This document shows positions 1 to 8,855 of a stretch of DNA of 9,923 nucleotides, piece by piece. The notes under the pieces were generated by a model. It did not search any database. It worked only from the letters and a program-made list of their open reading frames with translations, and was not told the origin of the DNA. The DNA is taken from positions 1 through 9,923 of the forward strand of contig VAXX01000168.1 in NCBI GenBank assembly GCA_005885115.1, written 5' to 3'. The position numbers and the translations under genes were made by a program. The DNA is from Actinomycetota bacterium (GTDB lineage: Bacteria; Actinomycetota; Actinomycetes; Mycobacteriales; Micromonosporaceae). How positions within the stretch are numbered: the stretch's first letter is position 1; each line of letters opens with the position of its first letter.

Positions 1-944
1 AACAGGGCGGGAACCAGCGTGATCGGCGCGAGGACCGCGAACGGGCGGATCAACCGGCGCCGGGTGTCCGGCCGCAGCAACCGGCTGATCAACACGCTGC
101 CCAGGAAGCAGCCCAGCGGTGTGGCCATCATGATCAGGCCCTGGGCCAGGCCGCGGGCGTGCGGGTTGTGCGGTTCGAGCTGCCCGGCCCAGGCCGCGGC
201 CAGCCCTTCCGGCGGGACGGTGAACAGGTTGACCGCGAGGACGGTGACCGCGATCGCCCGCAGGACGGGGGTACCGAACACGACGCGGAACCCCTGCGCG
301 GTCTCCCGGAGCAGGTGGGTCCGTTGGGCCTGCGCGAGCACCGGCGGGCGGGCGCGTATCCCGAACCGGGCCAGTACGGCCGAGGCGAGGAAGGTACCGG
401 CGTCGACGAGCAGGGCCAGCCGGGGGTGGATCGCGGCCAGCGCCGAGCCGCCGAGGTACCCGACGATCTGCGCGCCCTGCCACGTGCTGGTCTGGATGGC
501 CAGGCCCAGGACGTACCGGTCGCCGTCGAGCACCCGGGGCAGCAGCGCCGACCGGGCCGCCTCGAACGGCGGGTTGAGCAGCGCGGCGAGGAACAGCAGC
601 GCCAGGGTGGCCGGGATCGGCAGGTGGAGTACGGCGATCGTGGCGATCATGAGCGCGCGGAACACGTCGCAGAGGATCATGACGGTCCGGTGCCGGTACC
701 GTTCGGCCAGCGCCGCCAGTACCGGGCCGCCGAGGATCCAGGGCAGGAAGCTGATCGCGAAGGCGGCCGCGGAGCTGGTGATCGAGCCGGTCTGGACGTA
801 CACCAGGGCGGTGACCGCGGCCTTGGCGACGTAGTCACCGATCCAGGACAGCGTGCTCGCGGAGAAGATCGCCCGGTACTCACTGTTGGCGAAAACTTCA
901 CTGAACGTAGCCGCCCGGCGCTCGGCTTGCGTTTCGTGGGACAC
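1..944 (-). CDS. MFS transporter, N-terminal part (runs off the window)
   Basis: This is an integral membrane secondary transporter of the major facilitator superfamily, closest in feel to the MFS_3/EntS-like drug or siderophore exporters. About 314 residues are visible; such proteins usually have about 400-430, so the C-terminal quarter is missing. The GTG start at 944 is preceded by a good ribosome site (GGAGGA, 8-nt spacer). The upstream ATG at 960 is in another frame and was not used. A short cytoplasmic N-terminus rich in charged residues leads to 'SEYRAIFSASTLSWIGDY', typical of the start of helix 1. Successive hydrophobic helices follow, with a loop 'AERYRHRTVMI' after helix 2 that resembles the family's conserved cytoplasmic loop 2-3. 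The gene lies 146 nt downstream of mscS on the same strand. The substrate cannot be deduced from the sequence. Family is clear; function is inferred. Confidence 0.85.
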   Translation of the reverse strand, partial: MSHETQAERRAATFSEVFANSEYRAIFSASTLSWIGDYVAKAAVTALVYVQTGSITSSAAAFAISFLPWILGGPVLAALAERYRHRTVMILCDVFRALMIATIAVLHLPIPATLALLFLAALLNPPFEAARSALLPRVLDGDRYVLGLAIQTSTWQGAQIVGYLGGSALAAIHPRLALLVDAGTFLASAVLARFGIRARPPVLAQAQRTHLLRETAQGFRVVFGTPVLRAIAVTVLAVNLFTVPPEGLAAAWAGQLEPHNPHARGLAQGLIMMATPLGCFLGSVLISRLLRPDTRRRLIRPFAVLAPITLVPAL

Positions 945-1051
945 CGGCGGGGTCCTCCATGCTGTTACTTCGGCGCCGTATCAATCCTGGGTCAGTACGG
1001 ATTCTGCCCGATCGTCCGAGCCATGACTAGGGCGAACGGTTGACCTGCCGG

Positions 1052-1063
1052 TCGGGAACCCGA
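1052..1063. promoter_or_regulatory. short inverted repeat in the mscS-MFS gap
   Basis: TCGGG-AA-CCCGA is a perfect 5-bp inverted repeat with a 2-bp centre, in the 146-nt gap between the mscS stop and the MFS start. It overlaps a larger imperfect stem (GGTT/AACC enclosing GACC-TGCC-GGTC). It could be an operator for the transporter or part of a terminator after mscS. There is no T-run. No regulator gene is nearby, so the role is speculative. Confidence 0.2.
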
Positions 1064-1090
1064 ACGAACGGACGATATACGACAAAGCGG

Positions 1091-2227
1091 TTAAGTGGGA
1101 CCGCCCTGCCCTGTTTCGGTACCGGTCGCTCCCGACTCGACCTCGACCGGCTCCTCGACGGCCGGACCGGTCGCGCCGGGCCGCAGGTACACCCGGGTGT
1201 TGGGCAGTTGGGCGGCGATGCCGGCGGCGGCGAGCGCCTCGCTGAGCCGGCGGCGCAGCTCGCGCCCGACCCGCCACTGCGCGTCCGAGACGGTCTTGAC
1301 GGTGGTCCGCAGCAGCGCCCCCTCGACGGTGATCTGCTCGACGCCCAGCACCTCCGGCGGCTCGATCAGATCCTCCGCGTACGCCGGATCGTCGGCCATC
1401 CCCGCGGCCGCGTCCCGGATCACCTCCACCGCCCGGTCCACCGCCGCGAACCCGATCGGTACGTCCACCACCACGACCGCCCAGCCCTGGCTCTTGTTGC
1501 CGACCCGGGTGATCTCCCCGTTGCGGATGTACCACAGCACCCCGCGGTTGTCCCGGATCGTGGTGATCCGCAGGCCGACCGCCTCGACCGTCCCGCTCGC
1601 CTCCCCGACGTCGACCACGTCGCCGACCCCGTACTGGTCCTCCAGCAGCATCGACAGCCCGGCCAGCAGGTCCTTGACCAGGGTCTGCGCGCCGAACCCG
1701 AGCGCCACCCCGACGATTCCGGCGCTGGCCAGCAGCGGACCGAGGTCGACGCCGAGCTGACCGAGGATGAGCAGGCCGGCGACTGAGTACACGGTCACCG
1801 AGGCGGCGCTGCGCAACACCGAGCCGATCGCCTCGGCGCGTTGCCGGCGCCGCTCCGGGAACAGCATGGTCGCCTCGCTCAGCGAGCTGGGCAGCCGCTC
1901 CTTCAGGGGCCGCAGGATCGTCGGTACGGCGCTCGCGGTGGTGGTCCGGACCAGCCGGTTGATCGCGCGGTGCAGCAGGTACCGGGCGATCATCGCGACG
2001 ATCACGATCAGCAGGATCTGGGCCGGTTTGAGCAGGAGGTAGTAGCTGCCCGAGGCGAGCCACCGCTGCCCGGTCTGGTCGTAGATCCACTGGCACAGGC
2101 CGCTGGTCCGGGCGCAGTCCGGCGTCGCCGAGGGCGAGGGCGCCGGTACCTCGACGGGAAGCGCCACGTAGCCGGCCAGCAAGGGGGTCACGTGGACCTT
2201 CGTACCCCATGCCCCCGCGTCTGTCAC
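1091..2227 (-). CDS. MscS-family small-conductance mechanosensitive ion channel
   Basis: This is a 378-aa membrane channel expected to open under membrane tension and release solutes on osmotic downshock. An N-terminal extracytoplasmic segment carries two cysteines (C38, C45) that could form a disulfide. TM1 is at about residues 64-86 and TM2 at about 138-157. The pore helix at about 162-195 has the Gly/Ala-rich face typical of MscS ('GIVGVALGFGAQTLVKDL'). It is followed by 'LLEDQYGVGDVVDVGE', the start of the MscS beta domain, and by 'VGLRITTIRDNRGVLWYI', also diagnostic. The C-terminal alpha/beta domain ends in an acidic Gly-rich tail. The longest start is GTG at 2227, with a weak ribosome site. 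An in-frame GTG at 2191 is possible and would shorten the N-terminus by 12 residues. The gene is divergent from the HNH gene and upstream of the MFS gene on the same strand. The family call is firm; ion selectivity is unknown. Confidence 0.92.
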   Translation of the reverse strand: MTDAGAWGTKVHVTPLLAGYVALPVEVPAPSPSATPDCARTSGLCQWIYDQTGQRWLASGSYYLLLKPAQILLIVIVAMIARYLLHRAINRLVRTTTASAVPTILRPLKERLPSSLSEATMLFPERRRQRAEAIGSVLRSAASVTVYSVAGLLILGQLGVDLGPLLASAGIVGVALGFGAQTLVKDLLAGLSMLLEDQYGVGDVVDVGEASGTVEAVGLRITTIRDNRGVLWYIRNGEITRVGNKSQGWAVVVVDVPIGFAAVDRAVEVIRDAAAGMADDPAYAEDLIEPPEVLGVEQITVEGALLRTTVKTVSDAQWRVGRELRRRLSEALAAAGIAAQLPNTRVYLRPGATGPAVEEPVEVESGATGTETGQGGPT

Positions 2228-2308
2228 CGGCGCCCCGCCATCCCGTACCGGGGCGAACCGGACATGACGTCGCCGATGTCACCGAACCTTCACCGCAGGG
2301 GAAGCATA

Positions 2309-2337
2309 TTTGTACGTGCAATCAGGAGATCTATCAG
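2309..2337 (-). promoter_or_regulatory. candidate mscS promoter in the mscS-HNH divergent region
   Basis: This is the most AT-rich patch of the 159-nt divergent gap. Read on the minus strand it gives CTGATA (2337-2332), a 17-nt spacer, and TACAAA (2314-2309): four of six matches to each consensus box, about 80 nt before the mscS start. Read on the plus strand the same bases give TTGTAC, a 16-nt spacer and TATCAG, a weaker possible promoter towards the HNH gene. The patch also holds a direct repeat ATCAGG (2321-2326 and 2333-2338) flanking the palindrome AGATCT. This is a prediction from hexamers only. Confidence 0.3.
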
Positions 2338-2386
2338 GGACTATTGGCGCACGGAGTCTTCCGTGGCGGCCAGGAAGGTGACCACG

Positions 2387-2914
2387 ATGCCTGACATACG
2401 ACGCACAGCCAGCTCGACCGCGTTGGTGCTCAACCAGACGTACGAGCCGCTGTGTGTCGTGTCGGTGCGCCGCGCCGCCATTCTCGTCCTGGCCGGCAAG
2501 GCCGTGTGCGTCGCCGACGGCGACGGGGTCCTGCACAGCGCCCGTGAGTCGCTGCCCGTCCCGCTGGTGATCCGGCTCACCCGGTACGTCCGGGTGCCGT
2601 ACCGGACCCACGTGGGCCTGTCCCGCCGGGCGATCTTCGCCCGGGACGGCGGCCGGTGCGCGTACTGCAAGGGACCGGCGGAGACCATAGACCACGTGCT
2701 GCCACGCAGCCGGGGCGGTCGGCACGCGTGGGAGAACGTCGTAGCCGCCTGCGCCCGGTGCAACCACACCAAGGGCGACCGTACGCCAGCCGAGCTCGGC
2801 TGGCGTTTGCATGCGTCCCCCGTCGCGCCCAAGGGCCTCGCGTGGCGGGTGCTCGGGCACCGTACCCCGGACCCGCGCTGGGCCGACTGGCTGGACCTGC
2901 CGCGCGCCGCGTAG
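2387..2914 (+). CDS. HNH endonuclease family protein
   Basis: This is a 175-aa protein with a C-terminal HNH nuclease domain, predicted to cut DNA using a bound divalent metal. The zinc-ribbon-like cysteine pairs are C91-x2-C94 and C122-x2-C125. The HNH core is D102-H103, then N117 in 'WENVVAAC', then N126-H127 followed by 'TKGDRTPAELG'. Residues 1-80 form the N-terminal region common to short actinobacterial HNH proteins ('ALVLNQTYEPL' is a recognisable start). ATG at 2387 is chosen because AGGAAGG (2372-2378) sits 8 nt upstream; an in-frame GTG at 2378 overlaps that site and is unlikely. The gene is divergent from mscS and ends 30 nt before the convergent sortase stop. From memory, a homologue (Rv2469c) holds the same place beside the pepN block in Mycobacterium tuberculosis. 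It is a stand-alone gene with no methylase or toxin partner, so a housekeeping role is more likely than restriction. The exact substrate is unknown. Confidence 0.92.
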   Translation: MPDIRRTASSTALVLNQTYEPLCVVSVRRAAILVLAGKAVCVADGDGVLHSARESLPVPLVIRLTRYVRVPYRTHVGLSRRAIFARDGGRCAYCKGPAETIDHVLPRSRGGRHAWENVVAACARCNHTKGDRTPAELGWRLHASPVAPKGLAWRVLGHRTPDPRWADWLDLPRAA

Positions 2915-2944
2915 CTTGTCGGAGCGGCGCCCGGTCAGCGCTTG

Positions 2945-3544
2945 TCAGCGGCCCAGCAGGGTTGCGAAGACCACCACGTTGTCGGCGTACCCGAGTGGGC
3001 CGCCCACCCAGCGACCGCCGCAGGTGATCAGGCGCAGCACCGGCCGGGTCCGCTCGCCGAAGACCTCGACGGTGGGCAGCGCCGACTTCGGGTACTCGCG
3101 GATGGCGTCCACCCGGAACACCGCGACCCGCCGGTCCCGGCGGGTGACCTCGATGCGGGTACCGGGCCGGAGCGCACCGAGCCGGTAGAAGACCGCCGGT
3201 CCGGACCGGTCGTCCACGTGCCCGACGATCACCGAGGCGCCGGGCTCACCCGGGGCCGGTCCCTCGGCGTACCACCCGGCGGTTTCGGCCTGCTCCAGCG
3301 GGGGCGGGTCGATCGCCCCGTTCCGGGCCCGGCCGACCGCCTCGACCCGCGCCCGTACCCCGATCGCGGGAATGGTGATCCCGACCGGCCGGGAGTACGG
3401 CAGCGCCGGACCGGCCGGGCCGCCGTCGAGCGCGCCCCAGCCGGGTACGGACGGCGGGGCCACGCCCAGCTCGGCCAGGCCCATCCCGGTCCCGAACAGA
3501 CCGAGGGTGAGCAGGCCCACGGCGGCCAGCGCCCGGCCGGGCAC
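2945..3544 (-). CDS. class F sortase
   Basis: This is a 199-aa membrane-anchored transpeptidase that should cleave a sorting signal on an exported protein and join it to the cell envelope. Residues 5-24 form an N-terminal signal-anchor, followed by a Pro/Gly-rich linker to about 50. The sortase barrel starts at 'PVGITIPAIGVRARV' (53-67). The catalytic His is H109 in 'VIVGHVDD', and the catalytic Cys is C175 in 'LRLITCGG'. The usual class F ending 'DNVVVFA' is present. In many class F enzymes an Arg comes just before that DN; here it is Ala187, so the third catalytic residue is not obvious. The GTG start at 3544 lies 3 nt after the stop of the anchored-protein gene, with only a weak internal ribosome site, so translation is probably coupled. 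Family call is strong; activity and exact substrate are inferred. Confidence 0.9.
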   Translation of the reverse strand: MPGRALAAVGLLTLGLFGTGMGLAELGVAPPSVPGWGALDGGPAGPALPYSRPVGITIPAIGVRARVEAVGRARNGAIDPPPLEQAETAGWYAEGPAPGEPGASVIVGHVDDRSGPAVFYRLGALRPGTRIEVTRRDRRVAVFRVDAIREYPKSALPTVEVFGERTRPVLRLITCGGRWVGGPLGYADNVVVFATLLGR

Positions 3545-3547
3545 GGG

Positions 3548-4060
3548 TCAGGTCCGCCGGCGCCGGGTCAGCAGCAGCAGGCCGGCGCTGATCGCGGCGA
3601 CACCGCCGGCCAGGATCAGCCCGCCGCCGGTACCGGCGGTGCCGCCGCCGCCGGTCGCCGGTCCCGGCCCGGTGGCGGACGGGGACGGGGACGGCGAGGG
3701 GGACGGCGTGCTCTGCGCGCTCACCGAGACCACCCAGAGCGTGGTGGACGCGCTGGTGGTACCGCCGGGGCAGGTCAGCGTCACGGTGTAGCCCTGAGCG
3801 GCGGTACCGGCGGGGATCGCCGCCGAACCGGTGAGCACGCCGTTGACCACGGTCATCGGTACCGGTGCCAGGAACGCTCCCGACGCGGCGCTCGCCGAGG
3901 CGACCCCGGTGCCGCAGTCCCCGGTGATGGTCACCGTCGTGCCCGCCGTGGCCGTGGTCGGTGCCACCGCCACGCTCGCGTCCGGGGCCGCCCCGGCCGT
4001 CCCCGGCAGGGCGGTCGGCCCGAGCGCGAGCCCGACGAGGACCCCGCGGAGTACCCCCAT
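3548..4060 (-). CDS. secreted cell-surface protein with sortase-type C-terminal anchor
   Basis: This is a 170-aa exported protein and the likely substrate of the sortase that follows it. Residues 1-24 are a signal peptide (hydrophobic core, probable cleavage after 'AGA'). About 27-113 look like one small Ig-like beta-sandwich domain rich in Thr, Val and Ser, with C49 and C97 placed for a disulfide. A Ser-Pro repeat (118-128, encoded by a repeated hexamer at 3677-3709) forms a rigid wall-spanning stalk. The C-terminus is tripartite like a sorting signal: 'TAGTG' at 141-145, a hydrophobic stretch 148-164, then four Arg. The pentapeptide is not LPxTG; it resembles LAxTG with Thr at the first position. 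ATG at 4060 is chosen because the signal peptide begins there; the ribosome site is poor (GAAGA). Binding target is unknown. It lies 41 nt after kynU and 3 nt before the sortase gene. Confidence 0.82.
   Translation of the reverse strand: MGVLRGVLVGLALGPTALPGTAGAAPDASVAVAPTTATAGTTVTITGDCGTGVASASAASGAFLAPVPMTVVNGVLTGSAAIPAGTAAQGYTVTLTCPGGTTSASTTLWVVSVSAQSTPSPSPSPSPSATGPGPATGGGGTAGTGGGLILAGGVAAISAGLLLLTRRRRT
3677..3709 (-). repeat. in-gene hexamer repeat encoding Ser-Pro stalk
   Basis: A short run of near-identical hexamers (GGGGAC-like on the plus strand) encodes alternating Ser and Pro at residues 118-128 of the anchored protein. Such tracts can change length by slippage, which would vary how far the domain stands from the membrane. 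Confidence 0.6.
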
Positions 4061-4079
4061 GTGCTGATCTTCGCCCGTT

Positions 4080-4098
4080 CGCGGGGCCGCTGTCCGCG
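4080..4098 (-). terminator. weak hairpin after kynU
   Basis: CGCGG (4080-4084) and CCGCG (4094-4098) form a 5-bp stem with a 9-nt loop in the 41-nt gap after the kynU stop and before the anchored-protein start. There is no T-run. It could partly terminate kynU transcripts or do nothing; stems of this size arise by chance in such GC-rich DNA. Confidence 0.2.
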
Positions 4099-4101
4099 GA
4101 T

Positions 4102-5340
4102 TCAGGTGACCCGGGCACGCTCGGCGGGAAATTCCCGGTGCCGGCCGGCCTGCACCAGTGCGCGCAGCCGGGACATCGCGATATGGACGTCGACAAATCT
4201 GGTGTAGAGCGGCGCCAGGCCCAGTCGCAGCCGGTCCGGGACCCGGTGGTCGGGGATCACCCGGGCCGCCTTGAGCGCCTGGCAGATCCGCCAGGCGTCC
4301 GGGTGGTGCAGCGTGACGTGCGCCCCGCGCCGCGCGTCCTCCCGGGGGGACGCCAGGCGGAAGCCGAGCGGCGCGAGCCAGGCGTCGTGCAGTTCGATGA
4401 GGTACGCACCCAATGCGCGCCCCTTGCGCGCGATGGCCCCGATCCCCGCCTCGGCACTGAGCCGGGCCCCTTCGAGCACCGCGTACCCGCCGAGCACCGG
4501 GGGCGTACCCACGAGGAACCGCTCGATCGTGTCCACGGGTGCGTACCCGGTGCCCATGCCGAACTGGTCGGACTGCCCGAACCAGCCCTGGATCGGCTGG
4601 CGCAGTACGGGCTGCAGGTCCCGCCGCACGTACAGGAACGCCGGTGCCCCGGGCCCGGCGTTGAGGTGCTTGTACGTACACCCGACGGCGAGATCCACAC
4701 CGGCCGCAGCGAGCCCGACCGGTACCGCCCCGGCCGAGTGGCACAGGTCCCACAGCACCAGGGCGCCGGCCTCGTGTACGGCGGCGGTGATGCCCGGCAG
4801 ATCGCACACGGCGCCGGACCGGTACGCCACGTGCGACAGGCTCACCAGCGCGACGTCGTCGTCGAGCGCGTGGACGACCGCGTCGGTGTCCACGCCGGCA
4901 TCGACGTCGGAATGGACCAGCCGGACCGGGCCGAGGCCGGCCAGGACGTACCGGTCGGTGGGGAAGTTGTCGTCGTCGGTGACGATCACCCGGCGCCCCG
5001 GCCGGGCCGCCAGGGCCGCGCTGGCCAGCTTGTACAGGTTGACGCTGGTCGAGTCGGACAGGATCACCTCGCCCGGCCCGGCGCCGACGAGGCCGGCCAG
5101 CACGTCACCGGCCTGCCGGCCCAGCTCGATCCACCGGGTCCAGCCGTCGATCAGGTCCGCGCCCCACTCCACGTCGATCGCCACCCGCAGCCGTTCCCGG
5201 GTCGCCACCGGCAGCCGGCCCAGCGAGTTGCCGTCCAGGTAGACCGTCTCCGGGTCGGCGATCACGAACCGGTCCCGGTATGCCGCCAGGGGATCGGCCG
5301 CGTCGAGCGCCTCGGCCCGGGCGAGGGCAGGCTGGGTCAT
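4102..5340 (-). CDS. kynU: kynureninase
   Basis: This is a 412-aa cytoplasmic PLP enzyme that hydrolyses L-kynurenine to anthranilate and alanine (or 3-hydroxykynurenine to 3-hydroxyanthranilate) in the tryptophan-kynurenine pathway. Recognisable family blocks are 'YLDGNSLG' (34-41), 'SDSTSVNLYKL' (95-105), D198 in 'LWDLCHSAGAVPV' (the residue expected to pair with the PLP pyridine nitrogen), and the PLP-binding K224 in 'GCTYKHLNAGPG'. Also typical are 'QGWFGQ' near 251-256 and 'RLGLAPLYTRF' (372-382). Length is normal for bacterial KynU and no key residue is missing. ATG at 5340 is preferred over an in-frame GTG at 5358: family similarity begins after it, and a TACCGT -10 box lies 7 nt upstream, suggesting a leaderless mRNA. 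It is divergent from the CtaJ-like gene. No dioxygenase or formamidase gene is in view, so whether it serves degradation, NAD synthesis or a secondary metabolite is open. Confidence 0.95.
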   Translation of the reverse strand: MTQPALARAEALDAADPLAAYRDRFVIADPETVYLDGNSLGRLPVATRERLRVAIDVEWGADLIDGWTRWIELGRQAGDVLAGLVGAGPGEVILSDSTSVNLYKLASAALAARPGRRVIVTDDDNFPTDRYVLAGLGPVRLVHSDVDAGVDTDAVVHALDDDVALVSLSHVAYRSGAVCDLPGITAAVHEAGALVLWDLCHSAGAVPVGLAAAGVDLAVGCTYKHLNAGPGAPAFLYVRRDLQPVLRQPIQGWFGQSDQFGMGTGYAPVDTIERFLVGTPPVLGGYAVLEGARLSAEAGIGAIARKGRALGAYLIELHDAWLAPLGFRLASPREDARRGAHVTLHHPDAWRICQALKAARVIPDHRVPDRLRLGLAPLYTRFVDVHIAMSRLRALVQAGRHREFPAERARVT

Positions 5341-5347
5341 GTGCCAA

Positions 5348-5353
5348 ACGGTA
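5348..5353 (-). promoter_or_regulatory. -10 box of a probable leaderless kynU transcript
   Basis: TACCGT on the minus strand matches the actinobacterial -10 pattern TAnnnT and ends 7 nt before the kynU ATG, so transcription could start at or next to the A of the start codon. No Shine-Dalgarno is suitably spaced before that ATG, which fits a leaderless message. A clear -35 is not seen. Confidence 0.45.
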
Positions 5354-5403
5354 GCCACCCCCTGCGCTGGGTCGCCCCGGTCTCCGCTACGGTTTATCCG
5401 TCG

Positions 5404-5409
5404 TATGGT
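5404..5409 (+). promoter_or_regulatory. candidate -10 box for the ctaJ-DUF5130 operon
   Basis: TATGGT matches TAnnnT and lies in the 95-nt divergent gap with kynU, about 26 nt before the TTG start at 5436. GGGGG at 5423-5427 would then be the ribosome site in the short leader. No convincing -35 is seen, so confidence is low. Confidence 0.3.
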
Positions 5410-5435
5410 TCCTCGGACGCCTGGGGGCGTTGAGC

Positions 5436-5744
5436 TTGTCGATCACAGAAACGGTGCTGATCTTCGTCGGGATTCCGGCCCTGGTCGTCGCCACGGTCTA
5501 CGCCCTGGTGTATGCCACCTCGGCCCGCCGGGTCAGCAAGCGCTACCGGCCGGGCCGGCCGTTCACGTTCGCCCCCGTGTGGTTCCTCGCGGCGCCCGGG
5601 GCGGGCAGCGTGGACGGCTCGGGTCCGGCGGCGATCGCCGGCGCCCACCATGCGGAGCTGCCGGCGGGTCCGCTGCTGGCCCAGGCGCCCGACGGGACGA
5701 CGGTGGCCCACGGCGAGACGGGAGGCGCAAGTGACCGCTGGTGA
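5436..5744 (+). CDS. ctaJ: probable CtaJ-like subunit of the aa3 cytochrome oxidase
   Basis: This is a 102-aa single-pass membrane protein. A short N-terminus 'MSITETVLIFVGIP' leads into one TM helix (about 5-27). A basic stretch follows ('SARRVSKRYRPGRPF', about 29-43), then 'TFAPVWFLAAP' and a flexible Gly/Ala-rich tail ending in Trp. This pattern matches what I remember of the small actinobacterial family named as an accessory subunit (CtaJ) of the aa3 oxidase in the mycobacterial bc1-aa3 supercomplex. That identification is recall, not alignment. Start choice: TTG at 5436 has GGGGG 8 nt upstream; TTG at 5430 is too close to it. The gene overlaps the next one by 14 nt, so the two are probably translated together. 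From memory the same pair occurs next to pepN in Mycobacterium tuberculosis. If the CtaJ call is wrong, it is still a small conserved membrane protein. Confidence 0.7.
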   Translation: MSITETVLIFVGIPALVVATVYALVYATSARRVSKRYRPGRPFTFAPVWFLAAPGAGSVDGSGPAAIAGAHHAELPAGPLLAQAPDGTTVAHGETGGASDRW

Positions 5745-6147
5745 CACGGCGAGCCTGAGCGGACGTCCGGACGTACTGGACGGGCCGTTCACCACGCCCC
5801 AGCTCCTGCGCCTGGACGAGGCGCTGCGCCTCGCGGACCGGTCCACCGGACTGACCTTCAGCGTGTACGTGGGTGACCTGGACGAACCGTTCCGCGGCCA
5901 CGCCGAGAAGCTGCACGGACAGCTCGCCGACCCGGACCGCTCGGTCCTGCTCGCGATCTCGCCGAACCAGCGCGTACTCGAAATCGTCACCGGTGCCACG
6001 GCCCGCCGGCGCATCCCGGACCGGTCGGCGAAGCTGGCCGCGCTGTCCATGTCGGCCGCCTTCGGCGGCGGTGACCTGGCCGGCGGCCTCGTCACCGGGC
6101 TGGCGCAGCTCGCCGACCACGCCGGCCGGACGCCCGCCACCACCTGA
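5731..6147 (+). CDS. DUF5130-like protein (possible TPM-fold domain)
   Basis: This is a 138-aa soluble protein of unknown function resembling the actinobacterial DUF5130 family, as in the Rv2468c-type gene next to pepN in mycobacteria (recalled synteny). No signal peptide or TM helix is seen. The core runs from 'LDGPFTTPQLLRLDEALRLA' (16-35) through 'LTFSVYVGDL' (41-50) and 'DRSVLLAISPNQRVLEIVTG' (69-88) to 'IPDRSAKLA' (95-103). Alternating helices and strands, and the strand-turn pattern in the third block, recall TPM/YgcG-type domains, but that is impression only. GTG at 5731 has GGGAGG (5720-5725) 5 nt upstream and lies inside the end of the ctaJ-like gene, in another frame. It is convergent with pepN, 48 nt away. 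Close coupling to the oxidase-subunit gene suggests a link to respiration, which is inference. Confidence 0.75.
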   Translation: MTAGDTASLSGRPDVLDGPFTTPQLLRLDEALRLADRSTGLTFSVYVGDLDEPFRGHAEKLHGQLADPDRSVLLAISPNQRVLEIVTGATARRRIPDRSAKLAALSMSAAFGGGDLAGGLVTGLAQLADHAGRTPATT

Positions 6148-6195
6148 GCGCCGGCGGGCGCGCACGCGGCGGGCTGGCGCAAACGGCGCGGCGGC

Positions 6196-8677
<2,482 letters not shown>

Positions 8678-8843
8678 GCTGTGCTTCTCCTCCACGAACT
8701 CCGGCACCCCGCCCCCGTTGGCGGACCCGGTCCGCCGAGTCTCGCACGCCCCGCCGGGCGCCCCGAAGTGGCCCACCTCACGGACGGGTCAGGTCGCGGG
8801 TCGGCCCTCGGCGGGACAGGATCGGTAAGGAGCCGGAGCGACT

Positions 8844-8849
8844 GAGGAG
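8844..8849 (+). promoter_or_regulatory. ribosome binding site of the DsbA-like gene
   Basis: GAGGAG with a 6-nt spacer to ATG 8856 fixes the start. The 178-nt divergent gap with pepN (8678-8855) holds no convincing -10 or -35 that I can point to. Confidence 0.7.
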
Positions 8850-8855
8850 CTGACA

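Noticed and set aside
945..960. ATG at 960 as the MFS start
   Set aside because: It is not in frame with the transporter; the in-frame GTG at 944 has a well-spaced GGAGGA.
159..1043. Plus-strand open frame opposite the MFS gene
   Set aside because: It is antisense shadow: the minus strand encodes recognisable transporter helices in continuous frame.
981..2321. A 446-codon minus-strand frame overlapping mscS
   Set aside because: It is a shifted-frame shadow of mscS, with an Arg/Gly-rich product and no membrane helices.
2387..2914. HNH gene as part of a restriction or toxin system
   Set aside because: No methylase, antitoxin or phage gene is nearby, and the gene sits in what looks like a conserved chromosomal neighbourhood.
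3961..5433. A 490-codon open frame on the plus strand across kynU
   Set aside because: It is antisense to kynU, has a compositionally biased product, and no ribosome site or domain; kynU is unambiguous.
6148..6195. Possible bidirectional terminator between the DUF5130-like gene and pepN
   Set aside because: Only short GCGCC/GGCGC pairings with many mismatches are visible; not distinguishable from chance in this GC-rich stretch.
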